This document shows, one piece after another, positions 49,055-60,600 of a stretch of 64,000 nucleotides of DNA. Within the stretch, counting starts at the first letter, position 1. Each line of letters opens with the position of its first letter. Origin of the DNA: Dendrophyllia cribrosa (lineage: Eukaryota; Cnidaria; Anthozoa; Scleractinia; Dendrophylliidae); the NCBI GenBank assembly GCA_024195265.1, contig JAJLRJ010000007.1, positions 34,398,286 to 34,462,285 of the forward strand, in the 5' to 3' direction. The position numbers and the translations under genes are program-made. The notes below the pieces were generated by a model. That model saw nothing but the letters and a program-made list of their open reading frames with translations, was not told the origin of the DNA and searched no databases.

Positions 49055-49305
49055 TTAGTTTTAGGCTTTTATGCAACAAATTATAAGGCAACATTTTTCA
49101 TACAATTTTCATTTCAAAAAGTCCTCGCAGCGAGTGCCAGTCGAATCTATATCATACTTAGCCGCAAACACCGAAGTAAATTGTTTGCAAGCGCGATAAA
49201 CCGAAATAAATTGCTTGCAAAACCCAAAATAAATTGTTTGTAGCTGTATAAAGAACAAATGAATTGTTTGCATTAAAAAAAAAATTCCCTCCCTCCCCCC
49301 TGCCT

Positions 49306-49328
49306 CACCACCACCACCACCACCACCA
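49306..49328. repeat. (CAC)n microsatellite
   Basis: Seven to eight CAC units. Confidence 0.9.
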
Positions 49329-49444
49329 GAAAAATAATGGTACGTCCCCTGGCCCTTGGGGGTTAAAATCTTGGTCTGAGGTGTATTTTGGGGGCTAAAA
49401 GTTGAAAGAAAGGAAAACAAAATTTTGCAACAGATAAAATGCAA

Positions 49445-52400
49445 ACTTTATAGAATATATGGTCTCTGCTTTGGCCTTTTTTTTCTTTATTTTCTTTCTT
49501 TTTATTTTATTTACTATTTGCATTTAGTTAACTTGCTGTAATTTAATATTCCAATGCCTAAAAGTTACAAGCCAGCGATAATCCTCTGATAATAATACCC
49601 TGATACCTTGGGTATCCTGTGGTACTAATATTGTCAAAATAAAGATGGCGGATGTACCGATCGTGCTCGGTAGTAAAGCATTTTTTATTAGCGGGGATAT
49701 CTTATCTATTTAAACGATTGATCATCCAAACAAGTGGCCAGTGTGAGTCTTGAAGAATCTCTGAGCAGGTTTGCAGCCGCGGCCATCATTCTCAAATGTT
49801 GCACACGGTTTTGTGTATAAAGTCAGCGACCGGCCGGTAGTTTCCCACATACATGGCTTGGTAAGTGCACTTTTATTAGCACTCCAAATTATATTTATTT
49901 CATCAGGTACATTTTATAAACCTAATATTGTGTATTCAAATATAATATGAGCCAAGAATGTCTTCACCAGAATCAGTAGCATGTTTTACCAGATGTCAAC
50001 AGATGTCATAGTCCTCTATATTTGTCATTCGCCCGTCATCGTGAGCGAAATACCGATACAAAATATCTGTTTCGCATGGCTATACGTACGTAACTTCACA
50101 CAGATTTTATCACATCTATCAACTCCTAAACAAATAAACTTTATGGAAATCGAGTAATTTTGAGCAGAAACTTGGCCGCATCCGAGATATTTTAAGCGAT
50201 TTTCACTAGAAATTCGAATCATGAAAAATCTCTATTTTTGAAGGTTTTCTTGAAAGCATTAATATTTTCAAATATATTCATCGCATCCTCTTCAAATTTA
50301 GTTGATTTAAATAAGTATACTATTCATTTTAAATTGGCAAAGATTCATTATTATCTCTGCACCCAATCGTCTTTGAGCAAGTTGTAAACTTCACGGGCGA
50401 ATTTACCATGGTTTTACTTAAAATTGTGTGTCATTTCACTCGAACCACTGTATCCCGTGAACTGTTCGGACTTTCGGAAAAATATTTGGCAGGCTTTTAA
50501 GTTGGACTAATACCAGTATGTACACAAAATATTATCAAATTCTGGAGGGTACCATGTAGACTCAAATGTTGATATTGCATGGATTTCATGTGGACACGTT
50601 CTTAAAATGTAGGTAACTGACATATAAAGATGAACAGAACAAATCAATGTTTGCTTTGCTTTGCCATGATTACACAACAGTTTATTTTTTTTACTGAATG
50701 GAAGGGATAGCTTACAGTATAATTCGAAACTCGTGGGTTTCTGGTGAAAATAAAGACAAAATATCCCATTCCATTATCTTTACTATTTTGAAATATGTAC
50801 TTCACATTTCAAAAACTAAAATGACAACATTAAATATATCCTAGTAAACTTATCTACCTACCTCGATACATGTAATTTTCGCGTTATGATATAGCGAAGA
50901 AAGAAATTCGATTATTAATCAAAATTTTAACCTACACCAACGAGACTGGGCACTAGCATAGTGCGCTAGAGATTCTGGGATCGTTTGGGCAGATGGCAAC
51001 AGTATATCACTTTCCGTTTGCGTTTTCTTATACGTTCTCAAATCTCTCCGTTTTGATTTCGAGCACGAAAACGTAGCAAAATATCTTCGTTCACACAAGC
51101 GTTCTCGTATTGCCTTCGCCTGTCCACATCAATGCGTTTGAAAACTGCTGCTTTTGTTATGAGATTTTGAAATCTGAGATATGGGATTTTGACGCTAAAA
51201 CGTTCGTCGTTTTAAATAGTCGCTGCTTTCACGCGTCTATATATTCAGTGTTTTCGCATCGTTTTAGTGCAGAAGATAAACGAAAGCGTATAAAATGTAT
51301 GTATTTTCAGACGAAAACGCATTAGTGTAAACGTTGCCTTTGACTTTGTAGGCGAAAACGTACATATATGAAAGCGATGTTTCCCGTCCTGATCTTAGCG
51401 ACGAGCGCACGCGCGCTTTCCAGCAATTGGGACCGGTTTCATTTTAAACTCATTCTGTGGCTGTACCCAAACGATCCGAGAAAACTCTCACACGACCTTG
51501 TTTTTGGAGAGAGGCATAAAACCGCATTGTTTTAAAATTGTAACCTTTTACTAGAGCGATGTTCGTATGACCTTGAAAAACAGCTTCCCGGAGTGTTCGC
51601 GATTTGTTGCATTCGCCAGTAGTTGAAAGGATCAAAACAAGGTTTGCTCGTTTTCCCGCTAAAAATATCCCTAATGTGGAAAGAGTCTTGTTCGAATGAC
51701 CTATCGGAATGCTGAAACTCGAGTGACGTTAAAGAGAATAATCTACTTTCAGCTCGCAGTCGGTTCGCAAAACCAACCAAAAGTCGCGCGCATTTGCCTC
51801 CGTTTGCTAAACCAACAGAATTTCTTCCTTACAGTTCGTTTGCTGTTTTGGTCGTGTTTACGCGTAATTTTTTCAAGGTCACACGATAATTGCTCGAACG
51901 TACGTAGTACATTTTCTTAGTTAGTACACTTTGCATCTCTCCGTTGTGGTCACATGTACAAAAACTGAACGCGCAGTGCAAGTGGTTTGCTCTGTGATTG
52001 GCCGAAAGGTTTAGCAAACCAACCAATCTCGTTTTCTCTTCACTAGAAGCTGCGTTCTCCTTGGTCAGCAGGCCACTTTCAAATTGCCTTTTGCCTCATT
52101 TTCAAAGCGAGGCTTACTGTGCAGCCACTTTTAACAACAAGAAAGTTCTTATTCACGTACAAATCAAAATCATTTTTTTGTAAAAAAAAATATATATATA
52201 TATCTATTTCAACATGGCGTTCGGTTACTGATTATGTGAAGCAACCGGTTTAAAATCCCATCCTGGATTATACCAAAAAATGTTTACACCTTATTGAAGG
52301 AACATTGTCGAAAAAAGAAAGCTCCGGTCAAACCATAAACGATACAACATGATAGACTTCTGGGAACAAGGCAAATAAGACTTGTTAACATTTCATTTAT

Positions 52401-52580
52401 TGGCATTTAAGATATATTCCTTCCAAAAATTATTTTCAGAGGACAATTCTGAGAAGACAATAGTTTTTTTTAAGTTCCGTTCCAAGAGAACCATTCGGTT
52501 GTATCGTTGAAAGTTTATAATTTTTACCCGACAACGTTTTTTCAATCCGATGTGTTTACCAACAATTCGCCACTCCAGAA
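49445..52580. other. Intergenic stretch with MITE fragments
   Basis: A fragment at about 50939-50995 (cgagactgggcactagcata, gattctgggatcgtttggg) is like the left end of the MITE at 52588-52753, and gtacccaaacgatccgag near 51465 could be its other end. Between them cgttttc/gaaaacg motifs recur in both orientations. No host exon is recognised. Confidence 0.4.
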
Positions 52581-52587
52581 GTAATTG

Positions 52588-52753
52588 GGGAGACTGAGCA
52601 CCAGTTTTTGGCACTAAAATTTCTGGGACCGTTTGGGTAACCAATATATATGAGCTATGATGCCTTTGGAAACCATCAGCCTATCGTAACTAACGCTGGT
52701 TAACCAAATGATCCCAGAAAGCATAGTGCCGAAAGCTAGTGCTCAGTCTCCTT
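52588..52753. mobile_element. Palindromic MITE
   Basis: gggagactgagcacc with ggcacta and ctgggaccgtttgggtaacc pairs with the right half (ggttaaccaaatgatcccag, tagtgcc, gtgctcagtctcc). No coding capacity. Confidence 0.7.
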
Positions 52754-53403
52754 GAAGTTTCTGGAGTGATCAAAGCTGTGAGTATTGAAGAAATAAATCT
52801 TATTTACCCTTATCACGGTTTTTAAAGTAGTCATTTCCTGGCTCTCTGCCAATCCTATTATACTGCTGTAAGGACACTTCAAAGCTAATTTAATCCCCAA
52901 ATTTGACGGGAATGCGATGTTTGGGAGCAAAGCTACTTGTCACCAAATTCGGGAAGTTTACAGACATTTGCATGGAAGAGAGCAAACTTGCCCATTAGTC
53001 ATACAAATGTCTGTAAAATTGTATTTCTAATGGATGTATCGGTTTAGCAAACTAGCCTTACAAAAGGCGGAATTTAAAGCTTTAAAACCGACGAAAATGA
53101 AATAAAAGCTCTCAAAAGCACAGCCATGTTGTGATGGCGTCACAAAAACCAAATATGTGAAATTATGGGATTTGATTAGATATTCGGAAAGAGCGTGACG
53201 AAAAATACCCGCTTGCCAAAAATCAGCATCTTATTGCAATTTGTGGGGAGATGTTGGCACTTTTATGTTCTGATGCCATCATTTCACAAATTCAAATTTT
53301 GTGACGTCACACTTTAGGACCCAAAAGGGGGTGTTTTGCGAAAATAAAAATAAAGAAGTAGTGTAAGTCGAACCGTTGTTTTGAAACTCTCACCTTCTAG
53401 GTA

Positions 53404-53792
53404 CAGTCAACTCTCGCCTTCGCTATAAAGGACACCCCGTTATTACGGACCGGAGTTCAAGTCACGACGAATATGATTTACTGATAACTCCCTTTATAAT
53501 TCAACACATTGATACACTGCCCAAATATGGTCAAAAAGTTATCGATATACGCTATGTCTACATGACGTATATCCAACGATGGAGGTAAATTTCGCATTTT
53601 GATAAGAGAATGCAAAAATGACGGACCGGCCTCGATATTTTTTTAAACTGCTTTGTTATCAATGTGTTTAATTATAAAACTATTATAGCGCGAAAGCGCG
53701 CGTGATATCGAATAATTCTTAGCCGACGAGTTAAATATCACGGACACTAAATTGTGGTCCCGAAGCGGGTGTGTTACAGCGAGAGTTGACTG
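53404..53792. mobile_element. MITE with CAGTCAACTCTCGC ends
   Basis: cagtcaactctcgc at the left and gcgagagttgactg at the right are exact inverses. It carries the segment (53498-53600) shared with 12075-12190. It ends about 0.2 kb downstream of the 3' end of the cystine-knot gene. Confidence 0.75.
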
Positions 53793-53996
53793 ATATGACT
53801 ATAATCCTCTAGTATACAGGATACTAAATAATACGCAGTCTCAACCCTGTCACCAAGCTCGAAGTTATCCAGTCTCAAAAACCTAAGATGTTGGGTCTGG
53901 GGAACAGACTAATACAAACACTGTATATCGCCATTTGCACCGTGGCTTAAATGATGAAAACTGATGAGGAATTTTAGCTCCTAACCTTGGATTATC

Positions 53997-56900
53997 TTAA
54001 CGTTTTTTCACCGTGAATGTTTGTTTCCCACATGAACATCCTGTTTTCATGTCCATATACCTTTCCTCAGTTATTCCTGTGCTTTTGAATTTATGGCCAC
54101 GTTTAATGTGCACAATGAATGGAATTCGAACGCTTGCCTCAACTTGGTAGCAATAGGCACGCCGTAGCGGATTCGACTGCCCTTCGCCAGTCTCACATAC
54201 TTGATGCCATATGTTATTGATTTTAACGACGTTATCCGAATCTCCTGGCTCTTTACAAATAGTTTCGTATACGAACTCCAACTTAGGTACCAATTTTTTC
54301 CTCCCATTGGGCTCTAGTATATCTTTTACTTGAACCTTAACTGTTGTAGAAGGACACAGCGGATCGAACGCATCGTCCATTGCAATACTAGAAGTTTTGT
54401 GAGACGGATTGCGCCTAAAATGGTGAAAAGGATACAAGAATTAATACTTGAAGGTGAGTCATTACAACGATAGTGTCTATAAAGTGTTTTCATTATATCC
54501 TCCATTAAAAACAATTCTAATAATAATAATGATACATATACGGCGCCTATTTCCTTTTCGTAAACAAGCGATGCCATTTTTAACGGTCGATGCCATCATT
54601 AGCATTCATTGGTAACCAGGCCTTTTGTAATGGTCGATGCCATTTCTCTCTTGTTTATGCCTGGATTGGGACGAAAGTAGGCTACCATTATTACATAAAA
54701 CTGGGTTTAGGTAAAGCGATTATTAGATCTAAGCAAGATTCGCGGTTAGGTAAGATTTAGGGTTAAGGTGACCCGTTATTGATATATATTAAGAAAACCA
54801 CCTTTTATAATTAAATTTTTTTTGGGTTTGCCGGATCAACCCAGTGGTCTAGTGGTAAAGGAGAGATGCTAGCATGTAGAGGTTCCGGGTTCGATTAGGT
54901 AATTTATTGCATTTTTCTTTTTCTGATAGAAAAAAAAAATTCTAAAATTGGTGAAAAATTTTCCAAGTGTCGCTAAAATGGCATCGCTTGTTTACGAAAG
55001 GGAAAATTGCGGCAGCGGCCCCCTCGGCTCCTCCCCTAAATTCGCCTGCCATCGTGCAGCCACAAGTAAAGTCTTGAAAACACTCAACTAACTGCATCGC
55101 GCAGTCCGTTAGAGAAATCTCTAATAAATAATATATTTAGAACAATAACAGTGTGGAGAAAAAGAGCTCAGAAAAAAAAATTATAGATGACCCAAAATTG
55201 CTAGTAAAACCTCTGAATAAACTGGGAATTTTCAATCATATCATGAACGTCTCTAATGAACGAACACACACCTCCCCATTTAGTTTTCAGAATTTAAACG
55301 TGGTTTGAAATGTCAGCAAAATGATTTTCATCAAGGCATTGTGTAAATATGTCTCGGCCAGTTTGTGGATAAAAGTTGCTCTTTAAATGTCCGGAAGTAC
55401 CATTTTGTACCATTTTATTAGGGTATACACTGTAAATGTCGTTGTACAGCGAAACCTGTATTAAGCGGACACTCGCTACTGTCCCCTTAATAGAGGGGTC
55501 CGCTGAATACAGGTTCGTTTTATAGTAAATATGGGAAGAAAATTCAGTAATTTATCACTGTATGGGGTCCTAGACTCCTTTACATATCATCCTTATTATC
55601 TCGTGAATACGCGAAGCGTTGAACGAGATAAAGTACATGGGGACAGATACCGTATTTACTCGATTAAACGCCGCCCTCGATTAAACGCCGCATATGGAAA
55701 AAAAATTCCAATAAACGCCGCCCTCGAATAAACACTGCACCCAATCAGAAGAATGCGGCGTTTATTCGAGGATTATAAAAAAAAATGACAAGTACGGTAC
55801 AAAAAAGCGAGACATAGTAACATTAAACATATTTCTGTATACATAATATTTACAAATGATTTACCTTTAGTTAATTGTTGTCAGTAATTACTTACTAGTG
55901 ATTTAAGAAATATGATTTTGAAATAAACTCCGCCCTCGAATCAAACGCCACCCTTGAATAAACGCCGCATCGGAAACGCTAAAAAATTAATAAACGCCAC
56001 GGCGTTTAATCGAATAAATACGGTATGCAATTTTCACTCCCTCCTTCCATCGGCTGTAAACGTTTTTGTAATTCCCCAGTGTATTATACGTTAACCAGTT
56101 GTCTCGACAGTCTCGTTTCACACAATGCATATCATGATTATATCGTTTTCAGTTATTTACCGCAGTGACGCCGCTAAAAGTCAAGTTAAGGATTATCAAA
56201 AGCTTGAAACGCAATTACGTAATTTTTAATTACGTAAAAACGTAATTACAAAACATCAAGAACAACTAATTTTAACCTTACGTTGTTTCGTATTTACGAG
56301 ATGGCTTTCAGAGCCCTTTGATCGCTTATCTTTCATGTATCTATTTTGCCTTTGCCATTAAATCGTAAAAATAAAAAAAAAATACAACAAAATAAAAAAA
56401 ATGGCCTTCAAATAAGTTTGAAATATTACGTTACTTTTTCTTTGTCGTCACGATCAGTTCTTGTTTATACGGCGAGATGTTTATCGTAGTCGTGTTTATA
56501 GTTGTATTTCGTGATTTTTGACTTTCGATAGTCTCCTACGCAACCATTAAAATTTGGACCGTCACGCAACATTTCTCCCACTGTGTGACCACCTAAATTA
56601 AATAGCGTTTGCGTAGTCGAATAGACTTCCGAAGGAAGGAAGTTAAACTTCCTTCCTGTCAATCTGCGCATGGAAATAATGCTATGAAATTATGCAAGTT
56701 TGACAACCGAACAGGCAAAAATTGTCATTGACTTTCGGACTAATTTTTATATACTGAATGATTTTACCGAGTTGAAATAAAGTTATATGTATGTATGTAA
56801 GGAATAACTGTGTACTCTGATACAAGGGGTGGGGGGGGGGGGGGGGGGGGTACTCTTATATTTTTATATTAAATTGACGGGGGTGATGGTCGTTTATTTT

Positions 56901-58432
56901 AAAAATTTTTAAAAGAAACCCCTTAACAGGTTACCAGAAATCCGTTTGGTCGGTGTGGTACACATTAGTTTTAATTCTTTCTGCAATGTGGAACCCCCTC
57001 CCCAGATTTCTGTTGTTTTTTTTTCCGCCATTCGGGAGTTCGGAAACTGAGGTTTTATTCCATTTATGAAATTGCCAAAGAATGAAAATTCAACAGTGCG
57101 ACTTTACAGCACTTTCTTTATTCATTCTCTGATACCACAGTTAGCAAAATTTCCAAGCGTTGTTTTCGAAATAAAAATCGCACATAAATGTCTAATAAAA
57201 CAATAACATCATGTTCTTGCGTCTTCCTGTACGTTGAATAAATGTTCATATCATAGGTGCACCCAAAATCGTAAAATGAAAACTGAAATACTGTTGCGAG
57301 TCTATGAATCTCAAACCATGTTACAGCCGCATTATTGGATGCTGAACATTGACTCATTGTTCACCGTTTAGCTCCCAAGAGTGCCAGAGATAAAAATTCA
57401 TATTTATATGAATTTTTACAAAATTTTTATAAAATATCCCAAATTTCACTTTGTAAAATATTGAAAAACAAGTTGAACCATGCAAAGGTTCTGGCGAAGA
57501 AGTTTCATTTGAATAGAATTTCGTCGACAGACTTAAATGTTAGAACTGCCCACAGGTCTCAATAATTGACTCATCTGGGCCGGAGTCAAAGGGTGCATTT
57601 TATTTGTTTGTTTTACTTTTGTTTAAGGTTTTCATTGCTTGCTATTGTTTCACATCGTTCTCACCTCTGTTTTGGAACAGGATGTAAATCTACAAACTAG
57701 ACAGTCTTGGTTCAATTTGGTTTTACAAATTAGAGCACAAAGCACTACATTTTTCGACAATTTACTGCGTTGTTTGAATATTATAATTAATGACCCGAGC
57801 TAGTTTGTACCAACAGGTGGTTTCCTCGGCTGCCAAAATAAATAAATGGAATTGTCACCCATTTTGGAATTAAGCTCTCTTTTTTACGCACAATTTTTTT
57901 TAATATTTCGTGATTTTTGACTTTCGGTAGTCTCCTAATTGGATCGTCACGCAACATTTCTCCCACTGCGTGACCACCTAAATTAAATAGCGATTGCGTA
58001 GTCGAATAAACTTCCGAAGGAAGGAACTTGGTTAAACTTCCTTCCTGTCAATCTGCGCATGGAAATAATGCTATGAAATTATGCAAGAAGTTTGACAACC
58101 GAACCGGCGAAAATTGTCATTGACTTTCGTGACTAAGGAATAACTGTGTACTCTGATACATTTCATAGCACGTATTTCTGGCCAAAGGGGAGGAGGGGGG
58201 GGGGGGGGGGGGGGGGGGAGGGTACTCTTATATTTTTATATTAAATTGACGGGGTGATGGCCGTTTATTTTAAAAAGAAACCCCTACATAGGTTACCAGA
58301 AACCCATTTTGCCGGTGTGGCTCAAATTAATTTCATTTATTCCTGAAATGTAGTTCCTGTCGGCATAATTTTCCCTAAGTGATACCAAACCACGAATTTT
58401 AACCCCTAAAAGGTATGACTATTAACCCCGTC

Positions 58433-58474
<42 letters not shown>

Positions 58475-60338
58475 AGGGATGTCGATGGCGTGGTGAGTCG
58501 TACGGAAAGGATCCTTTCTGCCATTCGGGAGTTCGGAAACTGAGGTTTTATTCCATTTATAAAATTACCAAAGAATGAAAATCCAACAGTGCGACTCTAC
58601 AGCACTTTCTTTATTCATTCTCTGATGCCACAGTTAGCAAAATTTCCAAGCGTTGTTTTCGAAATAAAAATTGCACATAAATGTCTAATAAAACAATAAC
58701 ATTGTGCTCTTGGGTCTTCCTGTACGTCGAATAAATGTTCATATAACAGGTGCACCCAAAATCGTAAAATGAAAACTAAAATACCGTTGCCATATACGGT
58801 AGCTCTTTGAATCTCAAACCATGTTACAGCCGAAGATCGATATTGGATACCAAGAGTGCCAGAGATAAAAATTCATATAAAATCCCAAATTTCATTTCGT
58901 AAAGTATTGAAAAACAAGTTGTACCATGCAAAGGTTCTGGCGAAGAAGTTTCCTTTGAATAGGATTTTGTCGACAGAGTGTAAAGTTAAGGCTGGTTTTC
59001 ACTAGCGCATAAGCATAAGCACAAGCCAACATACGCAGACTCAGTAACGTGTTGATCATTAGTGCCTATTGTTCTGTTTTGTTCAAACAATTGGAACTAA
59101 TGATCAACATGTTACTGAGTCTGCGTATGTTGGCTTGTGCTTATGCTTATGCGCTAGTGAAAACCAGCCTTTAGAACTGCCTACAGGTCTCAATAATTGA
59201 CTCATCTGTGCCGGAGTCAAAGGGTGCATTTTATTTATTTGTTTTACTTTTGTTTAAAGTTTTCATCTATTGTTTCACAGCGTTCTCACCTCTGTTTTGG
59301 AACAGGATGTAAATCTACAAACTAGACAGTCTTGGTTCAATTTGGTTTTACAAATTAGCAGAGCACAAAGCACTACATTTTTCGACAATTTACTACGTTG
59401 GTTGAATATGTTATAGTTAATTAATGACCCGAGCTAGTTTGGACCAACAGGTGGTTTTCTCGGCTGCCAAAATAATGGAATTTTCCGTGACCCATTTTGG
59501 AATTAAACTCTCTGTTTCACGCACAATTTTTTAATTGTTTGTGATCACCAACGTGGTCGCCATGAAAACCACTTACTCGTACAGAGACTGTTCAAATGTC
59601 GTCACAATTTTATATTTCGTCTGACCGTTTATCTCTTTAACATCAGTGCAACGATCTATTCAATCTACATTGATCTATTCAATTGCAAGCTCTGTTTACT
59701 TCTCAAAGCATCTGAGATGAGAAACGTGTAGATCATGTATGTAAATTGTTCCCTTGATCTGACTTCAGCGTACCTCAGAACCCTCACGACTTTAATTACT
59801 TAGAGTTTTCCGCATTGTTGAAATTTTTCCATTAAGTTGTTGATTCTCTTTGCGGGTGGGTTCAAATTTGAAACACTTGAATTGACTCACGCACTTATAT
59901 ACGTCGGCCGAGTAATTTCTGTTTTTCAGGTAACTTTTTAGTTGCCATGGATTTACTGTTTCTTTATTGCATATCGCGAACTAACGCATTTTAAAAACAA
60001 CTGACAGAAATTATCCCAATATCGCACACAGGTTGGAATACGCTTGTTTCCCTATTTGACATTTCTTAATCCACACCCCGTCTAAAGGATATGCATATGT
60101 ACTCGAAACAAGTCTAAATTAGTTTGGCTGGAAGTTTCAATATGGAGTTTTGCGGCCGGTATTGTATGTCATTCGAAACAAACAACAATATCTTTGGTAC
60201 AAACCTGAAATCTGGCATATCTTCAGTTGCCTCTTCGTTTCGCTCAAACAAGTCCCACGTGTTATGAATCGGGTCGCTGTTGGAGACTCCAAGAGTCTTA
60301 AACGCTATGGTTACACCCATGAACAGACAAATCATCAT
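53997..60338 (-). CDS. Secreted cystine-knot protein (growth-factor or cytokine-like), two coding exons
   Basis: Coding exons 60205-60338 and 53997-54414 (donor tttcaggttt, acceptor accattttag) join in phase through an Arg codon and give 183 aa. Residues 1-21 look like a signal peptide (MMICLFMGVTIAFKTLGVSN). A short acidic pro-region follows, then a domain with six cysteines: C65, C98, C118, C133, C171, C173. The spacing C-x32-C-x19-C-x14-C-x37-C-x-C, with YETIC, NIWHQVC and a terminal GCSC, is like neurotrophin/Spatzle or IL-17 cystine knots; I cannot choose between them. KKR ends the protein. A non-coding 5' exon ends at 60483 (ccacag, then gtaaga). The 5.8-kb intron contains a MITE, a SINE head and a tandem duplication. 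An additional small exon cannot be excluded, but phases fit without one. Confidence 0.72.
54830..54905 (+). mobile_element. tRNA-like SINE head
   Basis: Box A (cagtggtctagtggtaaagg) and box B (gaggttccgggttcgatt) are about 30 bases apart. The 5' and 3' ends do not pair as an acceptor stem and a T/A-rich tail follows, so this is a SINE or tRNA relic in the long intron, not a tRNA gene. Confidence 0.55.
55440..55525. repeat. Hairpin repeat
   Basis: aacctgtattaagcggac pairs with gtccgctgaatacaggtt across a loop of about 30 bp. The wording is that of the CAGTCGAACCCTG-type MITE ends at 42.9 and 53.4 kb. Confidence 0.6.
55648..56025. mobile_element. MITE with TACCGTATTT terminal inverted repeats, complete copy
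   Basis: The left end taccgtatttactcgattaa and the right end (ttaatcgaataaatacggta) are inverse with one mismatch, over 26 bp including acgccg. Internal direct copies of ccctcgaataaacgccgc are spaced through it. Relatives: 2608-3181 and 46289-46440. Confidence 0.9.
56505..57905 (+). repeat. Tandem duplication, copy A (1.4 kb)
   Basis: Aligns end to end with copy B: from tttcgtgatttttgactttc through ctcccactgtgtgaccacct, a G tract at 56831-56850, gagttcggaaactgaggttt, and to acgcacaattttttt. It lies in the long intron of the cystine-knot gene. Copy A has the site tgttagaactgcc intact where copy B has a MITE. Confidence 0.92.
58435..58474. repeat. Poly-C tract (40 bp)
   Basis: The longest homopolymer in the window, 216 bp from a 24-base G tract on the same strand; the two could pair as a hairpin. 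Confidence 0.95.
58989..59170. mobile_element. MITE with TTA target duplication and an empty-site paralogue
   Basis: Nearly perfect palindrome: aggctggttttcactagcgc, ataagcataagcacaagcca and acatacgcagactcagtaac at the left pair with the right half. TTA stands outside both ends (58986-58988 and 59171-59173). The same site in copy A (57540-57542) has one TTA and no insertion. The TTA duplication fits PIF/Harbinger. Confidence 0.93.
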
Positions 60339-60344
60339 CAGAAT

Positions 60345-60600
60345 CTATGAACAAACAGAAAGTGAACGGAAACATTAAAATTGTAATAAAAATTATAAAA
60401 GAATATAAACGCTCGTTTGCTAGCTCCATTTAAATTACTGAAATTCAAATGCACGGCGCCGTGGACTTTAAACTTATCTTACCTGTGGTTTCCAAGTTAG
60501 CACTTCAGCTAGTTTCAGATTTAACTTACGAACTCTTCGCGGTTAAACTGCAAGTTGCGTAAGCGCGATTACCATTTAAATCAGTTGTTCGTCGTTGAGG
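60345..60600 (-). promoter_or_regulatory. 5' UTR exon and upstream region of the cystine-knot gene
   Basis: A donor site (ccacag, then gtaaga) at 60481-60483 and an acceptor at 60345-60346 (gttcatag) frame a 136-bp intron before the ATG exon. The non-coding exon therefore lies at 60484 and above, with its start not defined by sequence alone. Confidence 0.45.

Larger units (their letters stand above)
46534..50601. mobile_element. 4.07-kb segment with inverted ends and TTAA flanks
   Basis: The left end gaacgtgtccacctgagg and ccatgcag, then gagtctac, pairs with the right end read inverted (gaacgtgtccacatgaaa, ccatgca, gagtctac). TTAA lies directly outside both (46530-46533 and 50602-50605). This resembles a piggyBac-type footprint. 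The inside holds a separate Harbinger-like MITE and the two Cys/His-rich exons. Alternative: two independent copies of one short repeat in opposite orientation. Confidence 0.5.
57906..59535 (+). repeat. Tandem duplication, copy B (1.6 kb)
   Basis: Differs from copy A by point changes, a longer G tract (58195-58218), an extra block with a 40-base C tract (58435-58474), and a 182-bp MITE. The extra length is explained by these insertions. Confidence 0.92.

Noticed and set aside
49645..49710. Possible first exon starting ATGGCGGATGTACC
   Set aside because: The context looks like a start codon region, but the frame stops after 22 codons and no convincing donor or following exon was found.
54830..54905. 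tRNA gene
   Set aside because: Boxes A and B are present, but there is no acceptor-stem pairing and no clear anticodon stem; kept as a SINE head.
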